64,000 nt of DNA, taken from the NCBI GenBank assembly GCA_003586115.2, contig QVOM02000023.1, positions 4,297,768-4,361,767 of the forward strand. The letters are read 5' to 3'. A program made the position numbers and the translations under genes. A model generated the notes under the pieces. It saw only the letters and a program-made list of their open reading frames with translations, was not told where the DNA came from and did not search any database. The number at the start of each line of letters is the position of its first letter. The stretch's first letter is position 1. Positions 21,659-32,600 of the stretch are shown piece after piece. The DNA is from Salvator merianae (lineage: Eukaryota; Chordata; Lepidosauria; Squamata; Teiidae).

Positions 21659-24600
21659 GTGAGGATGCGGGTCTGNNNNNNNNNNNNNNNNNNNNNNNNN
21701 NNNNNNNNNNNNNNNNNNNNNNNNNNNNNNNNNNNNNNNNNNNNNNNNNNNNNNNNNNNNNNNNNNNNNNNNNNNNNNNNNNNNNNNNNNNNNNNNNNNN
21801 NNNNNNNNNNNNNNNNNNNNNNNNNNNNNNNNNNNNNNNNNNNNNNNNNNNNNNNNNNNNNNNNNNNNNNNNNNNNNNNNNNNNNNNNNNNNNNNNNNNN
21901 NNNNNNNNNNNNNNNNNNNNNNNNNNNNNNNNNNNNNNNNNNNNNNNNNNNNNNNNNNNNNNNNNNNNNNNNNNNNNNNNNNNNNNNNNNNNNNNNNNNN
22001 NNNNNNNNNNNNNNNNNNNNNNNNNNNNNNNNNNNNNNNNNNNNNNNNNNNNNNNNNNNNNNNNNNNNNNNNNNNNNNNNNNNNNNNNNNNNNNNNNNNN
22101 NNNNNNNNNNNNNNNNNNNNNNNNNNNNNNNNNNNNNNNNNNNNNNNNNNNNNNNNNNNNNNNNNNNNNNNNNNNNNNNNNNNNNNNNNNNNNNNNNNNN
22201 NNNNNNNNNNNNNNNNNNNNNNNNNNNNNNNNNNNNNNNNNNNNNNNNNNNNNNNNNNNNNNNNNNNNNNNNNNNNNNNNNNNNNNNNNNNNNNNNNNNN
22301 NGGGGGGGGGGGGGGGGGGGCAGAGATTTGGGTCTTTGTCTATGAATGAAAGCAACTCTCTTCCCCTCTGCCCGTTTATTATTTAGTTAGCTTCCTTTGG
22401 AAAGGTCCCTGCATCATGCCAAGAGGAACTCACAGCGGGACGGCCCTGTGAGGTAGGCCAGGTGGCCTGCGGGACGGGGCGTGGATGGGATCTTGTGGGA
22501 CGGGGATGCAGGAGAAGAGGCAGGCCGGGAGGGTGGGTTGTGCCCACCTGCGGGGGGGGGCTTGCAATGCGGGGAGCTGCCCCCCTAAATCTTAAACTTA
22601 AGCTTCACCTTCAGCCTAAGTCTAAGCCCAACCCCTGAGTTCGGCGGCATATTCCGCTGCCAGGCTGAAATTAGGACCTCTTGGGACCGGTCCAGAGCCG
22701 TCTTCTGGTCTTTATCTGCCGTCCCGGCCAATAGCAAGAGCCTTGCAAGAGCCGCATGTGCTTTTCCACACCCACAGTAGCTGACTCCTGCCTGCTCGCC
22801 TCTCGCCTCTCCCTCTCTCGCCCTCCGCCGCTTCCTGGTTGGCCTGCCACCTCACATGCTGAGGCAGGGAGTTCCACAGGCCCCTCTGGAAGCGTTTCCC
22901 TCGTCTGGACCCGATTCACCTACAAATCGCTACTGTCAGAGGTCTCCCTGGGGACAGTACGGAGCTCCTTCTGTCTTCAGGGCTGGCAACGGGGATTTTC
23001 CCCTGGCAGCCTTCTGGCGATGAGGCAAGAAGCTAATAATTAGTGGTGACGGACAGGGGCGAGCCCGGCCAGAAGCCCCCCCCCCCGCCCGCGGAAATCC
23101 AGTTCGTCGGCCAGCTCACGAACCGGTTTTCAGTCAGGGGAGGGGCCTGCGGCTCCAGTCACCCACGCTGGGCACCACTGAATTTCATCCTGTCTTGTCA
23201 TTTATGCCTCACGTTTATGTTCCCGTCTCTGCTGTTCCTCCAAAGCTGTGCATGTAGTTCTGGTTCCCCCCCAAGCTTTCTGCCTGTCTCCCCCAATGGG
23301 TTGAAAGGGACCCAGGCAGGTTTCACGGCCGGGCCAGGGTTGCAACCTGCAGCTCCCAGGTCTTGGTCTGGCCTGGTGTCCTCCGCATTATGCAATCTGG
23401 AGCTTGAAAGCGCTGCGTCTGGCCCTTTCCAGGAAAGAGGCCGAGGCCAAACTGGAACCAGAACGGGACACGGCTGCCAAGTTGTCCAAGTAAGCAATTT
23501 TAGATCCCCCCCCTTTTTTATCGTTAAAAAAGGGATAAAATATATTCCTTCGCTTATCTCAAAAGGTAATGAGTCAGTCTGGCAGCGTTTGGGACTCTTC
23601 TGGCTTCCTTGGAGTGGAGGCCACGGTTCTGGAAGTCCCATTTTGACAGGACCACTAGAGGTGCCCCAAGAGGGAGGGAGGGACGAATGGACAGACTGTG
23701 GCAGACGGGGGTAGAGGGGGCGAATCTGGAGGTGTGAGCTGGGGCCAATGGACTTGTGTTGTTGTTGTTGTTATTACTATTGTTATTAATAATAATAATA
23801 ACGACTTCCAGGCAGACTTTGAGGAATATTTTCTGGAGAGGAAGGAAGTGAACTGGCAACATTTTGGGAAAGAGTGAGCCGATAGGTGAGGGAGAAGAAA
23901 CAGGGAGATATGTGAAGGATGCTGGAGAAGAGGGACCAAACTCCGAAAGGGGGATGCCTCAGCTTCAGTCTTGGATTGACAGACAGGGGGAAGGAAGGGA
24001 AGAGGAAACGAAAGGAGGGAGGGAGGAAAAGGGGGGGATGGGGAAAGATGGAGGGAAAGAAGTAAAGAAGGAGGAAGGAAGAAAGGAGAAGGAGGAGGAA
24101 GGGATGGAGGGAGGGAAGGACGGAGGGAAGAAAAGACAGAAGAGGGGAGGAAGGGAAGAGGGAGGAAGGAAAGAAGGAAGGGAGGGAGGGAAGGGGAAGA
24201 TGGAGGGGAGCAAGGAAAGAAAGAGGGAGGGAGGAAAGAGATGAAGTGAGGAAGGAAAGGAGGGAGGGAAGGAAGGAGGGAAAGAAAGAAGGAAAGAAGG
24301 AAGGAAGGAGCAAAGGAAGGAGGGAAAAGAAGGAAGGAAAGAAGAAGCAAAGAAAGGAGGGAAAGAAGGAAGAAGGGAAAAGAAGGAAGAAGGGAAAAGA
24401 AGGAAGGAAGGAAAGAAGGAGCGAAGAAAGGAGGGAAAGAAGGAAAGAAAGAAGAAGCGAAGGAAGGAGGGAAAGAAGGAAAGAGGAAGGAAGGAAGGAA
24501 GGAAGGAAGGAAGGAAGGAAGGAAGAAGCGAAGAAAGGAGGGAAAGAAGGAAGAAGGGAAAAGAAGGAAGAAGGGAAAGGAAGGAAGGAAGGAAAGAAGG

Positions 24601-27384
24601 AAGGAAAGAAGGAAGGAAGGAGCAAAGAAAGGAGGGAAAGAAGAAAAGAAGGAAGAAGCGAAGGAAGGAGGGAAAGAAGAAGAAGGAAGAAGCGAAGGAA
24701 GGAAGGGAGGAAGGGAGGATTCCCAGTGTGCATGGAGATTCTGTGGTGTGCGGAATATGGTCCAGGGATCACGCCCCCTTCTTTTCCGCAGAGCAGCTGG
24801 AGCGAGTGCCTGGGACAGTTCATCTTTTTTTGTCAGGCCTGTTTCCCTCCTCTTGATTAAGAATAAATAACTTGGAGAGAGGGTGGGCGGGAGGCCCAAT
24901 ATGGAGGGAGGGAGCAAGGAAAGGAGCAAGTTCTGGCGCTCTCTCCCTCTGTCTTTTTGTAACTTCCCCAAAGCAAGCAAACCACAGCACCTTTGCCTCT
25001 CCTCGCGAGCTCTTTGTGATCTGACGTGAGCAGGAGGGCTGGCGAGAAAAAGGGGTTAAAGTGGGGGGGAGGGGCAAATCAGAACCGGTAGATTTTCTGA
25101 CCACCCCTAAACTCTAGCTAATGTTTGGTGGTTGCTCTTCTGCTGGGTTTGGGGGAGGAGGAGAAGAAGGCAGTGGAGGGGTTCTAGGCAAGAAACCTAA
25201 ACTTGTCTCCTTGCTAAGGGTCAGGTGAGCTACGTTGCTCCAGAGAGATGCTGTGAGGCTCAGGACCATAACTGCGGAGACGAAGGTTTCAGCAAGGGTG
25301 TAGCTACTGCTGGACGGGACCGGACCTTTGCCGAGGGCCCATCAGCCCAAGGCGGCGCACTAAGCGCTATAGCTGGTTAGCTGGTCAAGGAGTGTATGAC
25401 ATGGCAGGCTGCATGGCTTGCTGTTCATTCCATTCTGGTACTCTGTGTGTGCTCCCAGTGTGGTCCGAGGCTGCATTCTAGGAGGAGCCTGTCTGACTGT
25501 CTTCGCCAGGGTCCCTCCCCACTAGCCCAAATTTTAGGCATGTAGAAGGCATGTTGCTCCTCTTTCCGAAAGCGCTGTCCCTCCTGGGCGGCCTGGAAGA
25601 GCCCAGGCTGAGAGAAGGAGAATGCACTGGGCATGCCAAAGGCCCGTGGTAGGTTCCATCCTGGCACAGCGGCAGCAAACTCCCTATCTAGTGGCCTAGG
25701 TTGTGGTTGCAACCCTGGAAACCTAAAGAGGTGCGAGGCCAGGCTCAGGTAGAGGAATCACCCTTTGTTCCTGTTTAAACCTGCCCTGAATTTGGAAGCG
25801 TGAGCTGAGAACACTTTTGGGCCCTGAAGTGAAGACGAAGAGCACAGTGGTGCAATCCATGGCTGGCCTGGGGCAGAGTTCTTCTGGGTGAATCTTGGTG
25901 GGAAGGTTCTCTAGATCCAGAGATGGCCCATAACTTTGGTCTAGAGGGACCAAAAGTCTGTTTCAAAATCAGGATGCGTCCACGTTCTTATCCATGGTGG
26001 TTCATAAGGACATAAAAGCCCAAGAAGCACTTCACTGGATCAGACCCATGACCCGTCTAGTCCAGCCTAAGACTGTATTCACACTTAGCAAAAAAAAAAA
26101 AAAGGGACTTCAAAGCACTTTTGAGATGGTAACATGTGGCCCTTGCGTTCTCATCCCATCTCTAATCTGCCTTTTCCAGCCTGGGGTGCTCATGGGAAGG
26201 GGAGGGGCAGGCCGGCTCGTGGAGGAACCCACCTGCGAACCATCTTTAAGGCTGCCTTTGCATAAATCAAAATCAGAGTCTTAAGAGTGCCTTAGAGGTG
26301 GAAGTGTGTGGCCCTCCTGTTCTCATCCCATCTCTAATCCAGGGCTGCTAAAAGCTATAGGGAATCTGCCAGTCATCAGATACAGCTGGTTTATTTCAGC
26401 TTTTTCACCGGCCAGGTTTTCTGGTTTAGCCATTTCTGTGGGCAGCCTGCGGTCCAATCCGCCTACTCTACCCTGGAAGGTTCATGGGTGGGGGAGGGGC
26501 TGATTGGTAAGGGAACCATCCCACCTGTGCACCGTCTCTCAGGTACCTCAGAGACGCTTTTTTGAATAAAAAACAACTGGATGCGAGCGCCACCTTCGTT
26601 AAGAGAACTGACAGGACGTGTTTACCTGCAGTCAGACCTGACTTAATTGTACCAGAGGAGAACAAATATGCAAAATTATCTTGGGCACACCCAGAGCCCA
26701 GGGTAACTTTTTTGGCAAGGAACTTGAGGTCCATTTTCCCCTCGGGAATAAAGGGTCTTGCCTTTCTCCTCGGTTCTTGCTTCTTCTTCCCTCAGTCTGA
26801 CAATGGAGGGACACTAAGAATAACTGAGTTTCCTTTTAACCCTTATGTGTTGTGCTGTTGGAGTACTGGGCAAAACATGACCCTACTGCCTCAAATATAA
26901 ATATATATTTTTCTGGGTATGGGTGCTTCACGTTTATCTGGAGAAAAGCCTCATTGAACGCGGGGGTGGGGTGGGGGTGGGTTACTTCCATAGGGTCCTT
27001 TTGAAGACAGGTGTACACGATTAGCTCTAATCAGTCAGGCAATTTTGCTGGCTTATCTAACATGTTTCCAACCACATTTACCTCAGAAAGACCATCAATC
27101 CACCTTCCTTGGCCAGCTCGACTTGGAGGTTCTGAGCTAGAGGGACTTGGTAGCTCCGTTCCTCCATTTGTTTATTTATGTATTTATTTATTGCAGGTGA
27201 CTTTTTCCTCACAGGCTCTATATTCCAGTTGCATACCCTGTAAATGGAAATAATTGACTGTTTTTTTCTATTTTTCTTCTTCCTTGGCAGGGGATTCCGT
27301 CTTCTTTGGATAGTTCTCTATTTTACCTGTTTCCTAGGATTCACACAGGGAAGTCCTGAAGGTAAAGTTAGGTGGTGGGTTTTA

Positions 27385-27448
<64 letters not shown>

Positions 27449-29604
27449 CATTTTTTTGGTAAAGGTTTGGGAAATCCTAGCCTTATCAGTTTTGCCACTG
27501 ATTTATGGTCTACACTGTTGATTGAACCCAGGGCTTCTCAGGGCTTCATTAGGGGGACAGCATCCTAATTCCAGAAGGCCCTTCCTGGACAAAATTAGGA
27601 GACCATGTCAGTGAGCAAGGAGCAGAATGCTTTTATTTGTTTATCTGTTTGGCCCTGCGGACAAACCATACCCTCCATCTTTGTATTTTAGTTTATTTTA
27701 AACTACATAAAACATATATCCCGTCCCCAAACGGGTACATTCATATAGGTAACCTTCGTTCATTACATGTTGGCTTCCCCCCCTGTTTCAAAAGTTTGTT
27801 CTGGATTTCTAGTTTCTTGCCCCTCCTGGTTTCCCTCCTCCTCCTCCTCCTTCTTCTCCTTCTTCTTCTTCTTCTTCTTCTTCTTCTTCTTCTTCTTCTT
27901 CTTCTTCTTCTTCTTCTTCTTCTTCTTCTTCTTCTTCTTCTTCTTCTTCTTCTTCTTCTTCTTCTTCTTCTTCTTCTTCTTCTTCTTCTTCTATGTCTTC
28001 TTCTATGTCTTCTTTCATCTTTATTCTTCAAATCCAGTGATAACATGTCCTCCATCTTGTTGGGGCCAGGAAGCAAATGCCTTTTCAATGTTCCTGGTAT
28101 CCTCGAGAGCAGGCAGAATTGTGGATGTGACGGCTGACAACGGGGAAGAGGAATGTAGCCATTGGAGAGCATCCTGTCGGGTGGATAGCTTTAAGAACTA
28201 TAGGTTTAAGAATGGAATGGACCAATGCATGGAGGACAGGTGTATCAATGGCTGCTAGAATGGATGCCTAGGTACTGCCTCCAGGTTGGAAAGACCTGTA
28301 AAACCCATTTGCAAGAAGTTGAGAGCAGGTGAAGGTTTTGCCTTCATCTTCTGCTTGAGATGCCCAGAAGTAATTGGTGGGCATCTGTGTGAGGCAGGAT
28401 GCTGGAGTTGGTGAGCTGTGGCCTGATCCAGCAGGGCTCCTATTAATTTACGGAGGACAGGTGTATCAATGGCTCCTAGAATGGATGCCTAGGTACTACC
28501 TCCAAGTTGGAGGGACATGCAGGATGCCTCTAAAGGCCATTTGCAGGGAGTTGAGAGCAGGTGAAGGTTTTGCCTTCATCTTCTGCTTTAGAATCCCAGA
28601 AGCAATTGGTAAGATAGGATGCTGGACTAGATGGGCTGTAGCCCAATCCGGCAGGGTTCCTCTTACGTTCTTATTGGGAGGACTGATGCCCATGGTGGTT
28701 CCATTGGCAGCACAGAGTATCACCTTGCTGCCCTTCTCTTCCCTCTGTAAGCTGCCCCTCACTTGAGCCTCCCTGCTCTTGAGGAGGCAGGTAAGGTTAA
28801 CGAAGCAATGGTTTTCTCACCGGGGCAAGAGCGCCTTGTGTGTAAAATCTGGGATTATCTCTGCACCATGTTGGGATTGCTACACATGGGATATTGGAGT
28901 GAAATCCTGCAACAGCGTTATGGTGGGAAAACCAGCTCCCAGTCTGGGTTTTACCTATACGGCAAGAGGACTTACCTTGTATGGACACCTGCTCGCGCGA
29001 TCTGCCATTTTGGGAGTGGCCAGCATGCGTGTGCAGGGCCAAACCAGGCCAAAAATGGCGGCCATGCATGCGCGTGGGGCAGCAGTCATGCACTTCTGGG
29101 TATTTTACACCTTTGAAATACCCTGATGTACGCGGTGCGACTTAGCAGGAGCAGTCACCCGCATACGTAGGTTCTTGTTCTTACCCTGTGGTGTTGCCCT
29201 GGTGTCTGGGCAATACGCGATAATGCCGGAAGTACGTTACTTGGAAATATCGCTAAATAGCGGATTAAGCAAGCAGTGTCCGAAGGGCTGCCTAGAAAAC
29301 TCACCCTGAGGGCTGCTGGACTGAGCTTTTGACAGGCCAGACCTTGCCCCTGAGATTCACGGTTCGCCTCCCCTGTCCGTCTTGTCTATCAAGACCCTTT
29401 CTGGGCCTGCGCCCCTTTACGATGATAGCATATGAAGATCTCAGCTCGGCCGGCAGCCCAGAAATGTTATAATGGGTTTCATCTGTTGCAGGCCCTTGCC
29501 TCAGGGGCGCTGGGCTGGAGCAGCTTGGCTCGGGTGCTTTTCAGAAGGTCATCCGTGGGCTTGCTTTAAAAAAAGGAAGAGAAGGAAAGGAAGAAAGGAG
29601 AGAG

Positions 29605-29655
<51 letters not shown>

Positions 29656-32600
29656 CAGCTGTTAGATGTTCTTCCTGGGAAGGAAGCAAGGTCACAAGGT
29701 GATGGTTTTCAATTTGTCTGCTCAGGATCCAGCCCTGCCCAGCTCACCACGTGCGAAACAGCATCCAGCCTTTTCACGGTTGAAAAAGTGAAAAAGGTCG
29801 AAGGCGGTTGGCCAGGACAGCCAACACACTGGGCCCCCTGAGGACCAAAAGGGGTGATGTGTTGCCTGGTCCCAGTGCATTGGTTGGTAATTCCTGCGGC
29901 CTCTGACCTGACTGAGGACTTTGGGTCCTCGGAACATCTGGAACGCATCAGGTTGGTGTCGACTGCCGACAGCGAGCGCAGCGGGAACGGTTCTTCCCCC
30001 TGCTGAAAACTGGTTCGTGAGCTTCCGTTGAGGTCTGGGCAGCTGCTGTTTGAGAGATGTTTTGGGAGCTTCCATTGCAGCATGGACTTCCAAGGCAGCT
30101 CACGGCCCTGCTTTCAGCAGAGGGAGGAACCTCTGGCCGCCCTCATCCGCACTGTCCGCTGCTCTTGGCATCAGAACTGGAACGCTTCCTGGAACGCAAA
30201 GGGTCGTAGTTTTGATTCTCCTAATCTCTCTGGAGGAATTCAGAGCTAACTACTTCCGTATCCTTGCGCACGAGATTGGCCGACTTTCAGTTTTGAGGAC
30301 CTTTGCCATTTCACCCCCCTTACGCTGTACTACCTTCCCCTACCGTTTCCTGTCTGTATTCCTTCAAGATTAGGAAAGGTAAAAAGGAGTGAATCCTGCC
30401 CCGAGGTGCCTCTTTGTTTCTCCAAGATGAACAACTGCCTAAAAAGGGTCCTTTTAGCCATTGCAGCTGGTGCTGGGCCGTTTTTAAAACAATTAGGGAC
30501 ACCAGAAGGTACGCACGGATGGAAAGGGAAAGCAAGGAATCTTCTAGAAACTGAGTCCGCCCGTTTTTGTGAAACAGCTTTAAAAGTAAAGGAAGAAAAA
30601 GAACAGCTCAGAGCTCGCCCGCTATCAAGTTTTGAAAAATGTCATCTCTCCCCAGACACAAGCGAACACCAAGCCCAATTTATTACTTCCTCACATAAGA
30701 GGGGAACATCTGGTGGAATCACTTACGCGAACATTTTTCAGTCTGCTCTGTATGCTAGCGCTAAGGTGCATGTAGGGGGGAGAAAGGCAAATATTGGGCC
30801 ATCTATTTCTCTCTCTCCTTTGAGAGAATTTCCCACAGGAGCGTAGCGACGGTGGAAGGGACCCAGGGAGACTTCAGACGATTCAGACTGAGAGGGAAAA
30901 CCTGGACAGAGGCAAGATCGGCGTGGCATGCTGGAAGGATGCCGGTGTGTGTGTGTGTCATGGCCATACATCACTGAATGCCAGAAGAGAGCTGGGACAG
31001 GGGCTGAATCCACTCCCGGAAGTGCTGTATTTGCCGAGTGGGAAATCCTGTGCAGCCCAAGTTCAATCTTTCTGCTGCCATGCAGAACTCGCAGTGGCAT
31101 TCTGCCAGGCTTCAAAAATGGCTGACTTCTGGGGCCATTGGTGGAGCTTGGCAGAATGTCCTTGCATGCAGCCTCCGATGTGGGGGTACTTCGGTTCCCC
31201 GGTCTTGAAGCTAGCACAGGTTGTGTTGTCCCTGCATGGAAACTGCACTGTTGGGGTACTTTGGTTCTCCGGTCTTGAAGGCTGTGATGTCCTGCGTGGA
31301 AATGTCGATGAGGGCGTATTTTGGTTCCCCTGTCACAATATTAGCAGAGGCTGTGATGTTCCAATGTAGTGGACTGCTTTCTGCTCCACTGTTTGGCTAG
31401 AGAAACTTCTGCAGCTCAGGAGTGATATCCCTCTGTGCATATACCATGGGGTGCATGCGGATTGTGGCAGAGTGTAAAGAATAAATTGATGTCAGACTCA
31501 AGAGGCAGGCCCCTGGTCCAAAAGGATTCCCTTTGCTATATAAACCCCTGGCAAAAAGCTGAGGTTGCTCAGTGCAGCCATTGACTGCCAATTTAATCTA
31601 CTTTTACTCTGCCTGGAAACTTTCCTACTTTATTGAACTGCTCAGTCCATGCTTGCAAAATCACTCTCGTTTTTCTTTGCATCTTCCTGGCTCACTGTCC
31701 TCAACAGATATATGGTCCAAAGTTGATTATTCAGGTTTCCAGGAGGTTTACAATAAAAACAAGAATTGAATTAGAATTCAATTCATTAAGAAAAAGAAAG
31801 AGAAGGGAAAACAACAAGAAAAAAAGCATAATTAACAGTGCCTGAAGGGGGAGAGAAAGCTACCTCTTCATCTGAAGTATTGGGCAAGGGACTTGCATCT
31901 TTACCATGCACCTAAATGTATGAAGTGATGGGACTCAACAGTTATTCCACAGCTTGGGGGCTACCACAGGGAAGACCCTTTCATATAGCCTTGTATCTTT
32001 AAATGTTGACAGAGGTAGTGCTACTGAAGGGCCTCTCTCACAGGTCTTAACAGATGGGCAGACCTGTCTAGGACAAAAACAAGGAATCTTTTATAAATAG
32101 ACGGCCGGGTAATCTGTCAAGAAGCTGTTTACTAGCATTGCAGTGTACAATGTAAGAGTTTCAGGTTGCGGGGGGTGGGTGGGTGTCTGACTTCTCATTG
32201 ATCCCCAAGGAGCTGTCCATGCTGGAGGGCCAGACCTTCGGAGACTATACTCTATATAATGGCTGCTAGAATGGATGCCTAGGTGCTGCCTCTAGGTTGG
32301 AGAGCAGGCAGGATGCTCCTAAAGGCCATTGGCAGGGAATCGGAAGCAGGTGAAGATTGTGTCCTTGTTAGCTGATTGAGATGCCCAGCAGAAATTGGTG
32401 GGCCACTGTATAAGGCAGGAGGCTGGACTAGATGGACCGTGGCCTGATCTAGCAGGGCTTCTTTTAATTCATAGAGGACAAGTGTACCAATGGCTACTAG
32501 AATGAATACCTTCAGGGTGGAGACACAGGCATGATGCCTCTAAAGACCATTTGCAGGGAGCTGAGAGCAGGTGAAGGTTTTGTCTTTGTCTTCAGCTTGA

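Noticed and set aside
20784..21662. 292-codon ORF in the frame of the collagen start
   Set aside because: It reads through pyrimidine, GGAA and CGG tracts (low-complexity Lys/Glu/Gly/Arg runs). Only the last 22 codons plus GG, from 21591, fit the gene.
23043..23714. 223-codon ORF in intron 1
   Set aside because: GC-rich sequence with an equally open opposite strand, no motif and no start or splice context.
23655..24980. 441- and 345-codon - strand ORFs rich in Phe, Ser, Pro and Leu
   Set aside because: Pure translation of the GGAA/TTCC tract; stop codons are rare in such repeats.
27741..28258. Poly-Leu, poly-Phe, poly-Arg and poly-Glu ORFs
   Set aside because: All are frames of the TTC/GAA microsatellite inside an L1 3' UTR.
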